Source: Bryobacterales bacterium (GTDB lineage Bacteria > Acidobacteriota > Terriglobia > Bryobacterales > Bryobacteraceae). Taken from it: a stretch of 35,144 nt of DNA. The first letter of the stretch is position 1. Each line of letters begins with the position of its first letter. The DNA is taken from contig JAEUQG010000496.1 of assembly GCA_016789755.1 (NCBI GenBank), forward strand, positions 1 through 35,144. The letters run 5' to 3'. Positions 1 through 8,746 of the stretch are shown piece after piece. The notes below the pieces were generated by a model, which worked only from the letters and a program-made list of their open reading frames with translations, did not search any database and was not told the origin of the DNA. A program made the translations under genes and the position numbers.

Positions 1-39
1 GATTATCAGGGCTACGAGGCGGCGTCGGCGGCGGTGTAG
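1..39 (+). pseudogene. tssA: In-frame piece of tssA upstream of a TAG stop
   Basis: The window opens inside a reading frame that gives about 12 residues (DYQGYEAASAAV) and then meets TAG at 37-39. The same frame continues after the stop into the TssA-like protein at 46-645 with no shift. The residues on both sides read as one alpha-helical stretch leading into the LTDDTPVANAET block, which I recognise from the VasJ/VC_A0119-type TssA family. I infer that the stop interrupts tssA rather than separating two genes. A single C-to-T change in a CAG codon would create it. A sequencing error is equally possible. Confidence 0.5.
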
Positions 40-45
40 TCGGCA

Positions 46-645
46 TTGAAGTCGCTGTTGCAGGATCTGCCCGGGCTGCTGGACATGACGCTCACCGACG
101 ACACGCCTGTGGCTAACGCGGAAACCGTGAATTGGATCAAGGAGAACGTTCTGCCGCCTGCGGCGGAGCAGCAGCAGGAGAGCGCTCCCGAGGAGAGCAC
201 GGAGAACTACTACGAGCCGGAGCCGCAACCGATGCCCGCGTTCCGCTACGAGGCGGCGGAGGCAACATCGGAAGGCGAGCGGCCGCCGGACGCATTTGAG
301 CTCGCTATGCAAGCGGCAACGAACGGCGATAAGGAAGAAGCGATCCAGATACTGATGCGGGAGATGCTGCAGGAGCGCAGCGGACGCGGCAAATTCCAGC
401 GCAAGATGCAGTTGGCGCAGGTTTGTCTTGCGGTGGGACGGGCGGCGATCGCCAGGCCGATTCTGGAAGAGCTCACGTCCGAGATTGAGAAGCGCAAGTT
501 GGAGGATTGGGAGCCATCGGACATGGTGGCCCATACACTGGCGCTCTATTTCCGGTCGATAGACGGGGACAGCGAGAAGAAGCAACAGTTGTACAACTGG
601 ATTTGCCGTCTGGATCCGATGCAGGCGATGGCCTGTTCGAAGTAG
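46..645 (+). CDS. tssA: Type VI secretion protein TssA (VasJ/VC_A0119-like), C-terminal part
   Basis: TssA proteins prime and cap the growing T6SS sheath. The open part (199 aa from a TTG at 46) holds the family's LTDDTPVANAET block, a low-complexity Glu/Pro-rich linker (about residues 40-70), and a C-terminal helical repeat domain with GRGKFQRKMQLAQVCL, ILEELTSEIEKRKLEDWEP and a final CRLDPMQAMA motif, all typical of VasJ-type TssA. Full-length members are usually 350-550 aa, so at least the ImpA-related N-terminal domain lies before the window. No Shine-Dalgarno supports the TTG, and the next in-frame ATG is at 85. The TAG at 37-39 probably breaks the gene. tssE follows after 10 nt, which fits a T6SS operon. 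Family assignment is fairly sure; whether an intact product is made is not. Confidence 0.75.
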   Translation: MKSLLQDLPGLLDMTLTDDTPVANAETVNWIKENVLPPAAEQQQESAPEESTENYYEPEPQPMPAFRYEAAEATSEGERPPDAFELAMQAATNGDKEEAIQILMREMLQERSGRGKFQRKMQLAQVCLAVGRAAIARPILEELTSEIEKRKLEDWEPSDMVAHTLALYFRSIDGDSEKKQQLYNWICRLDPMQAMACSK

Positions 646-655
646 AGGGGAGCCA

Positions 656-1153
656 ATGGCGCGACCGGATCTGGAAAACATCGTAACGCTTCCGCTGCTG
701 GACCGGCTGACGGACCTGGATCCGAAGGAGCCGGCGGATCCGCCTGTGACTCGGGCGCAGTCGGTGCGCCAACTGAAGGCGGCGCTGCGGCGCGATCTGG
801 AGTGGCTATTCAACACGCGGGCGAACCCGGACACGCCGATGGACATGGGGGAAGTTCTGCGCTCGGTGTACAACTACGGGTTGCCGGATTACACGCACTT
901 CGTACTGAACAATCCGCACGACCGGAGCCGGCTCCAGAAAAGGATGGAAGTGGCGATTGCATACTTTGAGCCGCGGTTGTCGGGCGTATCGGTGCGGCTG
1001 CTGGACACCAGTTACGAGCCCGGAAAAGCCTTACGGTTTCACATTGACGGACTGCTGAAGATGGATCCGGCGCCGGAGTTGATCTCCTTCGACACGGTGC
1101 TGGATCTGCCCACCGGAGAGTATCAGGTGAAGGGAGAATCCGGTGCGCGATGA
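656..1153 (+). CDS. tssE: Type VI secretion baseplate subunit TssE (gp25-like)
   Basis: TssE is the small wedge protein of the T6SS baseplate, homologous to phage T4 gp25, and it helps start sheath polymerisation in the cytoplasm. The 165-aa product has the family-typical RRDLEWLFNTR motif (about residues 45-55), the YGLPDYT segment (74-80), and the conserved helix and strand region through SVRLLDTSYEPGKALRFHIDG. Length matches the family (130-180 aa). The ATG at 656 follows a purine-rich AGAGGGGAG ribosome binding site. The 3' end overlaps tssF by 11 nt, so the two are probably translationally coupled. Confidence 0.93.
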   Translation: MARPDLENIVTLPLLDRLTDLDPKEPADPPVTRAQSVRQLKAALRRDLEWLFNTRANPDTPMDMGEVLRSVYNYGLPDYTHFVLNNPHDRSRLQKRMEVAIAYFEPRLSGVSVRLLDTSYEPGKALRFHIDGLLKMDPAPELISFDTVLDLPTGEYQVKGESGAR

Positions 1154-2978
1154 ATTCCTCCAATACTACGACCGCGAACTGAGTTTTCTGCGGTTGATGG
1201 GAGTGGAGTTCGCCGAGAAATATCCAAAGATTGCAGGCCGGCTGCTGATGGAGCCCGACAAGTGCGACGATCCGCATGTGGAGCGCATCATCGAGGCGTT
1301 TGCGTTTCTTGCCGCGCGCGTCCATTTCAAGATCGATTCGGAGTTTCCGGAGATCACCGAAGCTCTGCTGAACATCGTCTATCCGCATTACGTGCGGACG
1401 ATCCCGTCGATGTCGGTGGTGGAAATGGTGGTGGATCCGGAACGGGCGAAGCTTTCGTCGGGGATGAAGATCCCGCGCGGGACGGCGATGTTTTCGCGGC
1501 CCGTGGGCGGTGACCCTTGCCGTTTTCGTTCCTGCTACGACACCACAATCTGGCCGGTCTCGGTCACCGAAGCCAACTATCTTCCGCCGGACCGTCTCAA
1601 TCCTCCCATCAAGACGACAGAAGCCGTGGGCGCTCTGCGCCTGTTACTGCAGGCGGGATTGAATGTGACACTGGACAAGTTGGAGATGGACACGCTGCGG
1701 TTCTATCTCCACGGGGAGAGCAAGGTTGTTTATACGATCTATGAACTGCTGTTGAACAACTGCGTCCAGATCGCCATTCGGGACCCGCAGAATCACCGCA
1801 AGAAGCCTGTGTTGCTGCCGGGGAGCAGCATCCGGCCGGTGGGATTCGCGGAAGACGAGGCGATGCTGCCCTATCCGAAGCGGTCTCTGCAGGCCTACCG
1901 GTTGCTGCAGGAATACTTTGTTTTTCCTGAGAAATTCCAATTTCTGGATATCACCGGGCTCGGAGAAGTGTGGCGCACGGGGTTCAAGGAGCAGGCCGAA
2001 ATCGTATTTCTGATCCGCCCGTATGAGATGGACGACCGGCGCCAGGATCTGGAACTGGGGATCAATCCGGGCGTGTTCCGGTTGGGCTGCACGCCGATCA
2101 TCAATCTGTTTCCGCAGACTTGCGAGCCTATTCTTCTGGACCAGCGCAAGTTCGAGTACGATGTCATTCCGGACGTGCGGCGCCGCAACTCGACGGAGTT
2201 GTTTTCGATCGACGAAGTGGTGTCGATCGATCCGCAGACGCGCGAGACACGCACATACGAACCTTTCTACTCGTACCGCCACGCGGCGATTCGCGACAAC
2301 AAACAGACGTTCTGGCTGGCCAACCGGCGCATTTCGGAATTGAGCAAGGACGAGGCCACGGAATATTCGATGTCGCTGGTGGACCTGTCGATGCGCATGG
2401 TGCATCCGCATGCCGATGCGTTGACGGTGCGCGGCATGTGCACGAACCGGGACATACCGTCGCGGCTGCCGTTCGGGAGTGAAGCGGGGGATTTCACGAT
2501 TGAGGGGATGTCGGCGCTGAAGAAGATCGTATGCCTGCGCCGGCCCACGGCGCCGGTGCGTCCACCGACGGGAAAGTCGGTATTCTGGCGGCTGATTTCT
2601 CATCTTTCGTTGAATTACCTGTCCCTGGTGGAAGAGGGGCGGGAAGCGTTTCTGGAAGTTCTCAAGCTATACAACTTCACCGAATCGGTGCATACGGCGA
2701 AGATGATCGACGCCATCGTGAGCTTGAAGAGCAACCGGCAGTTTGCGCGCGTGATCTCAGAGAACGGGATTAGTTTCGCTCGCGGCGTACGGACGGAAAT
2801 GGAGTTCGATGAAGAGCAGTTCGGCGGCGGGGTGTTTCTCTTCGCCACCGTTTTGGAGCACTTCCTTGGGCTTTATGCGACGCTGAACAGTTTCCACCAA
2901 CTGGCGATCCGCACGCGCCAGAGGAAGGAGGTGGTGAAGGAATGGTTGCCGAGAGCCGGCCGGCGAATTCTGCTGTAA
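1143..2978 (+). CDS. tssF: Type VI secretion baseplate subunit TssF (VasA/ImpG family)
   Basis: TssF is the large wedge subunit of the T6SS baseplate and forms a complex with TssG. The 611-aa product starts at GTG 1143 with the classic RDEFLQYYDRELSFLR opening, followed by EFAEKYPKIAGRL and a DPHVERIIEAFAFLAARV segment, all hallmarks of the VasA/ImpG family. The length is the usual one (580-630 aa). The GTG lies inside the last codons of tssE, and the next gene starts 37 nt before the tssF stop, so the baseplate genes E-F-G are strongly coupled. No frameshift or missing block is visible. Confidence 0.95.
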   Translation: MRDEFLQYYDRELSFLRLMGVEFAEKYPKIAGRLLMEPDKCDDPHVERIIEAFAFLAARVHFKIDSEFPEITEALLNIVYPHYVRTIPSMSVVEMVVDPERAKLSSGMKIPRGTAMFSRPVGGDPCRFRSCYDTTIWPVSVTEANYLPPDRLNPPIKTTEAVGALRLLLQAGLNVTLDKLEMDTLRFYLHGESKVVYTIYELLLNNCVQIAIRDPQNHRKKPVLLPGSSIRPVGFAEDEAMLPYPKRSLQAYRLLQEYFVFPEKFQFLDITGLGEVWRTGFKEQAEIVFLIRPYEMDDRRQDLELGINPGVFRLGCTPIINLFPQTCEPILLDQRKFEYDVIPDVRRRNSTELFSIDEVVSIDPQTRETRTYEPFYSYRHAAIRDNKQTFWLANRRISELSKDEATEYSMSLVDLSMRMVHPHADALTVRGMCTNRDIPSRLPFGSEAGDFTIEGMSALKKIVCLRRPTAPVRPPTGKSVFWRLISHLSLNYLSLVEEGREAFLEVLKLYNFTESVHTAKMIDAIVSLKSNRQFARVISENGISFARGVRTEMEFDEEQFGGGVFLFATVLEHFLGLYATLNSFHQLAIRTRQRKEVVKEWLPRAGRRILL

Positions 2979-3976
2979 GCCAACCTCTGCTGGTGCGGGA
3001 CATCCAGAAGACGCCATGGGAGTTCAGTTTTTTTCAGGCGATGCGCTGGTTGCACCGCATGCATCCGAACCGCGGGCTGGTAGGGCGGTTTAGCCCTCCC
3101 ATTCGCGAGGTGGCGCGTTTCCATGCGCATGCGTTGATGGCCTTTCCGGCAAGCGAGATCCAGGGGTTGGAGTGGAAGGAAGACCGGCCGATCGCGCTAA
3201 CCGTGAACTTCATGGGGCTGTTCGGGCCGCTGGGCGTACTGCCGACCTACTACACGGAGTACATCCGGGCGCGTCTGCGATCGAAGGACTCCACGCTCGC
3301 GGCGTTTCTCGATATCTTCAACCATCGCATGATCGGGCTGTTCTATCAGGCCTGGGAGAAGTACCGGTTCTACGTTGCCTACGAACGGGGCGAGCAAGAC
3401 CGGATGTCGCGCTACTTGATGGACGTGATCGGCATCGGGACGAAGGGGTTGCAGAAAAGGCTGAAGGTGCGCGATGAGGTGCTGCTCTTCTTCAGCGGGT
3501 TGCTGAGCCTGACGCCGCGGTCGACGATGGGGCTGGAGCAGTTGCTGAGCGAGTATTTCGATGTGCCGATTACGGTGGAGCAATTTGCGGGGGCATGGTT
3601 TCCGCTGGAACGCAGTTCCCAATGCCAGTTCGAACGGGGCGACAGCTATTCGGAACAACTAGGCGTGGGGGCGATTGTCGGGGACGAAGTTTGGGATCCG
3701 CAGTCGGGAATCCGGGTGAGGGTGGGTCCGCTCACGCTTCGCCAGTACCTTGATTTTCTTCCGGACGGAAGCGCCTTTGAGCCGCTCCAGTCGTTGACAC
3801 GGTTTTATACGAATGGCGAGTTGAGTTTCGAGGTGCAACTGGTATTGAAGCGGGACCAGACTCCCGGGTGTTGCCTGGGGGAAAGCGGTGAGGAAGGTCC
3901 GCGGCTGGGATGGGTGACGTGGGCCAAAACCGCGGAGATGGACCGGGATCCCGATGAGGCGATCCTCAGGATATGA
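2942..3976 (+). CDS. tssG: Type VI secretion baseplate subunit TssG (VasB/ImpH family)
   Basis: TssG partners with TssF in the baseplate wedge. The 344-aa protein carries the characteristic N-terminal WEFSFFQAMRWLHRMHP motif (about residues 26-42), then NFMGLFGPLGVLPTYYTEY and the FLDIFNHRMIGLFYQAWEKY block, diagnostic of the VasB/ImpH family. The C-terminal region, with GDEVWDPQSGIRVRVGPLTL and QYLDFLP, also fits. The ATG at 2942 lies in the 3' end of tssF (37-nt overlap). A 42-nt gap separates it from clpV. Confidence 0.95.
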   Translation: MVAESRPANSAVSQPLLVRDIQKTPWEFSFFQAMRWLHRMHPNRGLVGRFSPPIREVARFHAHALMAFPASEIQGLEWKEDRPIALTVNFMGLFGPLGVLPTYYTEYIRARLRSKDSTLAAFLDIFNHRMIGLFYQAWEKYRFYVAYERGEQDRMSRYLMDVIGIGTKGLQKRLKVRDEVLLFFSGLLSLTPRSTMGLEQLLSEYFDVPITVEQFAGAWFPLERSSQCQFERGDSYSEQLGVGAIVGDEVWDPQSGIRVRVGPLTLRQYLDFLPDGSAFEPLQSLTRFYTNGELSFEVQLVLKRDQTPGCCLGESGEEGPRLGWVTWAKTAEMDRDPDEAILRI

Positions 3977-4018
3977 TGCAGCGAGAGCGCTAAAACCAAG
4001 CAGGAAAGGAAACGAACT

Positions 4019-6667
4019 ATGGGCGTCAGCATGAAAGCGTTGATGGGCAAATTGAACGAGGTGACGCGGAAAGCGCTGGAAGGCGCAGCGGGCCTGTGCC
4101 TCTCGCGCACGCACTATGACATTGAGATCGAGCATTACATGCTCAAGCTTCTGGACTTCACCGATTGCGACGTGGCGAAGATCCTTCATCAGTACGGTGT
4201 GGACACATCCCGTCTTACGCGGGATCTGAATGCCGCCCTGGACAAGATCAAGCGCGGCAATGCGCAGACGCCGGCGATCGGAAGGCGGATCATCACGCTG
4301 ATGACAGAGGCGTGGACCATCGGTTCGATCGACTATGGGGCGCACAAGATCCGGAGCGGTTTCACGCTGCTGGCGCTGCTATCCGATGAGGAGATGGCTC
4401 GTCTGGCGGGCGGCATGTCCAAGGAGTTCGCCAAGATTTCGGTTGAAGGCCTGAAGAAGGACATCATGGCGATCGTGTCCGGGTCTTCGGAGGACACCAT
4501 CGCGGAGGCGGCGGACATGGCCGCGGCGGACCGTCCGAAGAATATCGGCGGGAAGACGCCGAACCTCGATCAGTACACCGTGAATCTGACGGAGAATGCG
4601 AAGAAGGGGAAGATCGACCCGGTGCTGGGGCGCGATTTCGAGATCCGCCAGGTGATCGACATCCTTATGCGCCGGCGGCAGAACAATCCGATTCTTACGG
4701 GCGAAGCGGGCGTGGGCAAGACGGCAGTGGTGGAAGGCTTTGCGCTGCGCATCGCGCACGGCGATGTGCCTCCGCCGCTGCGGAACGTTGAATTGCGCAC
4801 TTTGGATCTGGCGCTGCTGCAGGCCGGCGCGGGCGTGAAGGGCGAGTTCGAGAACCGGCTGAAGGGTTTGATTGAAGAGGTGAAAGCGTCTCCGACACCC
4901 ATTATTCTGTTCATCGACGAAGCGCACACCATGATAGGGGCGGGCGGGCAAGCGGGCCAGAACGATGCGGCCAATCTGCTCAAGCCGGCTCTGGCACGCG
5001 GTGAACTGCGGACCATTGCCGCAACGACGTGGTCCGAATACAAGAAGTATTTCGAGAAGGACCCGGCCCTGGCGCGGCGTTTCCAAGTGGTGAAGGTGGA
5101 AGAGCCGGACGAGAAGACGGCGATGACGATGATGCGCGGTATCGTAGGCTCGCTCGAGAAGCATCACAACGTGCGCATTGTGGATGAAGGGGTGGCCGCA
5201 TCCGTGCGGCTTTCCCATCGTTATGTGGCGGGGCGGCAGTTGCCGGACAAATCGGTGAGCGTGCTGGACACGGCTTGCGCGCGCGTCGCGCTGGGGCAGA
5301 ATGCGATGCCTTCGGCGATCGAAGCCGCGCGGCGGCGGCTGGACGATCTCGAGGTGCAGGAACGCGTGCTCAACCGCGAGATGCAGGTTGGCGCCGACCA
5401 TACGGAGCGGCTGGCGGAAATCGCCAAATTGAAGGAGTCCACGGCTGCCGAGCTGCAGGGACTCAATGAGCGCTTTGAGCAGGAAAAGGGCTTGGTCACA
5501 CGGATCCGCGGGCTGCGGCTGAAGCTGGAAGATCCGAATGCGAAGCTTCCGGAAGACGTGCCCGAGCCTTCCGGCACGCCGGAGCAGATGAAGGAAGAGT
5601 TGATCCGGCTGAATGCGGAGTTGGACGCGCTGCAAGGCGAGAAGCCGCTGATGCGAGTGACCGTCGATGCCCAGGTGATCAGTGAAGTGATCTCGAACTG
5701 GACGGGCATTCCTGTGGGCAGCATGCTGAAGGACGAAGTGAAGACGGTGCTGGAGTTGGAAAGGCACCTCGGCGCGCGGGTCATCGGACAGGATCATGCG
5801 CTGTTTGCCATCAGCCAGCGCATTCGAACCTCGCGGGCACGGTTGGAGGACCCGAACAAACCGATCGGCACGTTCCTGCTTGTGGGTCCTTCCGGCGTCG
5901 GGAAGACAGAAACGGCGCTGACGCTGGCCAGCCAGTTGTATGGCGGCGAAAGCAACGTCATCACGATCAACATGTCGGAATTTCAGGAAGCGCATACGGT
6001 ATCCACGCTGAAGGGCTCACCTCCGGGATACGTCGGATACGGAGAGGGTGGCGTTCTGACGGAAGCCGTGCGACGCCGGCCGTATTGTGTGGTTCTGTTG
6101 GACGAAGTGGAAAAAGCGCATCCCGATGTGCTGGAACTCTTCTTCCAGGTGTTCGACAAGGGCATGATGGAAGACGGTGAAGGCCGCGAGATCGACTTCA
6201 AGAACACGATCATCATCCTGACCTCGAACGCCGCGACGGATACGATGATGAAGCTGATGGCGGATCCGGAAACGATGCCCTCTCCGGATGGCATTGTCAA
6301 AGCGATGAAGCCGGAACTGGACAAAGTTTTCAAGCCGGCGTTTCTCGGGCGGCTGGTCATTATCCCGTACTATCCGGTGCGCGACGAAGCGCTGAAGAGC
6401 ATTGTCCGGCTGAAACTGGGGAAGATCCAGAGGCGGATGATGGAGACACACAAGATCGAGCTGACGTATTCGCCGGAACTGGTGGACGAAGTTGCCAACC
6501 GCTGCACCGAAGTGGAAAGCGGGGCCCGCAATGTGGACAACATCCTCACAAACACCTTGTTGCCGGATATTTCCAAGAAGCTGTTGGAGACCATGGCCGA
6601 GGGCGGACGGCTGGCCAAGGTTCATGTTGGCGTCGGCGCGGACGGCAAGTTCACCTACGAGTTGTAA
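4019..6667 (+). CDS. clpV: Type VI secretion AAA+ ATPase ClpV (TssH)
   Basis: ClpV disassembles contracted TssB/TssC sheaths for reuse. The 882-aa protein has a ClpV-type N-terminal domain (to about residue 160), a first AAA+ module with Walker A GEAGVGKT (228-235) and Walker B ILFIDE (296-301), a coiled-coil M domain (about 430-545), and a second AAA+ module with Walker A GPSGVGKT (623-630) and Walker B VVLLDE (691-696). The opening LMGKLNEVTRKALEGAAGLC and the T6SS context favour ClpV over the disaggregase ClpB. The ATG at 4019 is preceded by a purine-rich AGGAAAGGAAA site. Both ATPase sites look intact. Confidence 0.95.
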   Translation: MGVSMKALMGKLNEVTRKALEGAAGLCLSRTHYDIEIEHYMLKLLDFTDCDVAKILHQYGVDTSRLTRDLNAALDKIKRGNAQTPAIGRRIITLMTEAWTIGSIDYGAHKIRSGFTLLALLSDEEMARLAGGMSKEFAKISVEGLKKDIMAIVSGSSEDTIAEAADMAAADRPKNIGGKTPNLDQYTVNLTENAKKGKIDPVLGRDFEIRQVIDILMRRRQNNPILTGEAGVGKTAVVEGFALRIAHGDVPPPLRNVELRTLDLALLQAGAGVKGEFENRLKGLIEEVKASPTPIILFIDEAHTMIGAGGQAGQNDAANLLKPALARGELRTIAATTWSEYKKYFEKDPALARRFQVVKVEEPDEKTAMTMMRGIVGSLEKHHNVRIVDEGVAASVRLSHRYVAGRQLPDKSVSVLDTACARVALGQNAMPSAIEAARRRLDDLEVQERVLNREMQVGADHTERLAEIAKLKESTAAELQGLNERFEQEKGLVTRIRGLRLKLEDPNAKLPEDVPEPSGTPEQMKEELIRLNAELDALQGEKPLMRVTVDAQVISEVISNWTGIPVGSMLKDEVKTVLELERHLGARVIGQDHALFAISQRIRTSRARLEDPNKPIGTFLLVGPSGVGKTETALTLASQLYGGESNVITINMSEFQEAHTVSTLKGSPPGYVGYGEGGVLTEAVRRRPYCVVLLDEVEKAHPDVLELFFQVFDKGMMEDGEGREIDFKNTIIILTSNAATDTMMKLMADPETMPSPDGIVKAMKPELDKVFKPAFLGRLVIIPYYPVRDEALKSIVRLKLGKIQRRMMETHKIELTYSPELVDEVANRCTEVESGARNVDNILTNTLLPDISKKLLETMAEGGRLAKVHVGVGADGKFTYEL

Positions 6668-6679
6668 GCGGTTTTTCGT

Positions 6680-6713
6680 CGTCCCCCGGTTTCGATGACG
6701 AGATCGGGGGACG
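6680..6713 (+). other. Stem-loop between clpV and vgrG
   Basis: A perfect 9-bp inverted repeat, CGTCCCCCG (6680-6688) against CGGGGGACG (6705-6713), encloses a 16-nt loop. One further T-A pair (6679/6714) extends it. No T-tract follows, so it is not a standard intrinsic terminator. It may protect or process the mRNA, or lower read-through into vgrG. The function is inference only. Confidence 0.45.
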
Positions 6714-6754
6714 AAATACGCGTTATCTGGTAGGAGAATGTCAGAGGGATCATC

Positions 6755-8689
6755 ATGCCTGACTACAAACAGCAAGACCGTCCGATAAAGGTGCAAACGC
6801 CGTTAGGGCAAGACGTGCTCCTTCTGGAGCGCTTCGAGGGCAAAGAGGCTATCTCGCAGCCCTACGAATTCCATTTGCACATGGTCTCCACCCAGAAGAA
6901 CCTCGATCTCACCAAGTTGATCAATCAAGGGATCACCCTGCAAATCAGGCTCGCCGACGGCCAATACCGCCCGATCCACGGGATTTGCCGCAGCGCGCGC
7001 CAGTTAGAACTCGACATGGGGCTCACTACCTACCAGTTGGAGTTCGTGCCGAAGTTCTGGTTCCTGACGCAGTCCGCCGATTGCCGTTTTTTTCTCGACC
7101 AGACAGTGCCGCAAATCCTGGAGAAGGTGTTGGGCCAGCACGGTGTACAATTCCAGACCAACCTCAGCAAGAGCTACGAAAAGCGGAAGTTTCTGGTGCA
7201 GTACCGGGAAACCGACTTCAACTTTTGCAGCCGGCTGATGGAAGAGGAAGGCATCTGGTATTACTTCAAGTACGAAGAGGGCTCGCACACGATGATCCTT
7301 GCGGACGCGGCGTCCGCGGTGAAGGCGCTTCCGTTCCAGGCCAAGGCTAAGTTCGCTTACGAGGAAGCGATCACGCACGAAGAAGATTTCGTCCATACGG
7401 TGGATTCGGAGCGGTCGTACACGACGGGGAAGATCAGTCTCTGGGACTTCGATTTCACGAAGCAATACGATCCATTTCAGACGTCGGTATCGGGGAAGTA
7501 CGCGGCATCGGAGAAGTATGACTACCCTGGCGGGAAGTGGAACGCCGGCGGGCTGGATCCGAACGCCCGAACGTGGCTTGAGTTGGAGGAATCGCGGCAC
7601 AACATGATCCGCGGAGCAAGCCAAGTGCGCGCCTTCGCGCCCGGCTTCAAGTTCGAGTTGCAGGAGCATTTTAACTCTTCCGTGAACATCACCTACCTGC
7701 TGCTGGCGGTACAGCATCAGTCGAAGGGGAACAATTACCGCAGCAACCTGGATGAAGCGTTCTCCTACACGAACGTCTACGAAGCGATGCCCTCGGCCAT
7801 ACCCTTCCGTCCGGCACGCGTAGCGGTGAAACCCACGATCAAGGGCACACAGACGGCGATTGTCGTTTCCGACGCCAAAGGCGAAGAGATCTGGCCCGAC
7901 AAGTACGGCAGGGTGAAAGTGATGTTTCCCTGGGACCGGGAGCGCAAGAACTCGGCTTGGATTCGTGTTTCGCAGGCTTGGGCGGGTCTCAATTGGGGCT
8001 GGATCACCATCCCTCGCGTGGGCCAGGAAGTTGTGGTCAGCTACATGGACGGGGACCCCGACCGGCCGCTGATTACCGGCCGGGTTTACGACGAAATGCA
8101 GCCGGTGCCCTACAAGCTTCCCGACCATAAGACGGTCAGCACCTGGAAGTCCCGCAGTTCCAAGAACGGGACAGACCAGAACTACAACGAAATCCGCATG
8201 GAGGATCTGAAGGGCAGCGAGCAGCTCTTTATCCATGCCGAATTCCAGAGGGATGACCGGACGAAGAAGGAGATGCGGGAGTGGATCGGCGCGTCGCGGC
8301 ATCTTATCGTCAAGGAAGATCAGAAGGAACTGATCGAGAAGAACAAGCACGTGCACGTGAAATTCGCGCAGAACGAGCAGATCGACGCGAAGTATTCGCT
8401 GAAGGTCGGCAGCGATTACCACGTCAAGGTTGGTTCCAACTGCGCCATCGAAGCCGGCATGCAAGTGCATATCAAAGGCGGGATGAGCGTCATCATCGAA
8501 GCCGGCACACAGGTGACAATGAAGGGTCCGGGGGGCTTTGTCAACATTGACCCGTCGGGCGTGCAGATCCAGGGCACGATGGTGCTGATCAATTCCGGAG
8601 GCGCGGCGGGAGCAGGCAGTGGATGCAGTCCCGAGGCTCCCAAGGATCCGGACGTGGCCGACGACGGCACGAAGTTTACGAAGCTGTAG
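6755..8689 (+). CDS. vgrG: Type VI secretion spike protein VgrG (TssI)
   Basis: VgrG trimers form the puncturing tip of the T6SS tube. The 644-aa protein shows the gp27-like N-terminal region (ISQPYEFHLHMVS, about residues 34-46; the YRETDFNFCSRLMEEEGIWYYF block, about 150-170), the gp5 OB-fold (GRVKVMFPWDRE, WIRVSQAWAG, IPRVGQEVVVSYMDGDPDRP, about 386-445), and a repetitive C-terminal beta-helix needle (KVGSDYHVKVGSNCAIEAG onward). The last 45 residues are Gly/Ala/Pro-rich with no recognisable effector domain, so it looks like a structural rather than an evolved VgrG. The ATG at 6755 follows CAGAGGGATC. No PAAR, adaptor or effector/immunity gene follows, which is unusual. Confidence 0.96.
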   Translation: MPDYKQQDRPIKVQTPLGQDVLLLERFEGKEAISQPYEFHLHMVSTQKNLDLTKLINQGITLQIRLADGQYRPIHGICRSARQLELDMGLTTYQLEFVPKFWFLTQSADCRFFLDQTVPQILEKVLGQHGVQFQTNLSKSYEKRKFLVQYRETDFNFCSRLMEEEGIWYYFKYEEGSHTMILADAASAVKALPFQAKAKFAYEEAITHEEDFVHTVDSERSYTTGKISLWDFDFTKQYDPFQTSVSGKYAASEKYDYPGGKWNAGGLDPNARTWLELEESRHNMIRGASQVRAFAPGFKFELQEHFNSSVNITYLLLAVQHQSKGNNYRSNLDEAFSYTNVYEAMPSAIPFRPARVAVKPTIKGTQTAIVVSDAKGEEIWPDKYGRVKVMFPWDRERKNSAWIRVSQAWAGLNWGWITIPRVGQEVVVSYMDGDPDRPLITGRVYDEMQPVPYKLPDHKTVSTWKSRSSKNGTDQNYNEIRMEDLKGSEQLFIHAEFQRDDRTKKEMREWIGASRHLIVKEDQKELIEKNKHVHVKFAQNEQIDAKYSLKVGSDYHVKVGSNCAIEAGMQVHIKGGMSVIIEAGTQVTMKGPGGFVNIDPSGVQIQGTMVLINSGGAAGAGSGCSPEAPKDPDVADDGTKFTKL

Positions 8690-8692
8690 AGT

Positions 8693-8724
8693 CGCACGGG
8701 GGGCGGCTTGCCGTTGCCCCTGCG
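8693..8724 (+). terminator. Possible hairpin after vgrG
   Basis: CGCA-C-GGGG (8693-8701) can pair with CCCCTGCG (8717-8724), giving 8 bp with one bulged C. Its interior is GC-rich and can itself fold. It begins 4 nt after the vgrG stop and could end the T6SS transcript, but there is no T-tract. A -10-like TACAAT follows at once. Confidence 0.3.
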
Positions 8725-8725
8725 A

Positions 8726-8731
8726 TACAAT
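8726..8731 (+). promoter_or_regulatory. Candidate -10 element for the DUF1549 gene
   Basis: TACAAT in the context GCGATACAATAG matches the -10 consensus at 5 of 6 positions. No good -35 is found at 16-18 bp. A start point near 8738 would leave a leader of about 9 nt before ATG 8747, which has no Shine-Dalgarno. That suggests a very short-leader transcript. Confidence 0.35.
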
Positions 8732-8746
8732 AGCGGCGTCGAACCC

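Noticed and set aside
4379..5995. Long minus-strand open frame (538 codons) antisense to clpV
   Set aside because: It mirrors clpV with a composition rich in Arg, His, Gln and Leu, typical of antisense frames in GC-rich DNA. clpV is fully supported by motifs along its whole length.
7004..8470. Minus-strand open frame (488 codons) antisense to vgrG
   Set aside because: No recognisable motif and an Arg/His-rich composition. VgrG is certain on the other strand.
8708..8746. TTG start adding 13 residues to the DUF1549 protein
   Set aside because: It would bury the signal peptide that begins exactly at ATG 8747, and it lies inside the hairpin and -10-like region.
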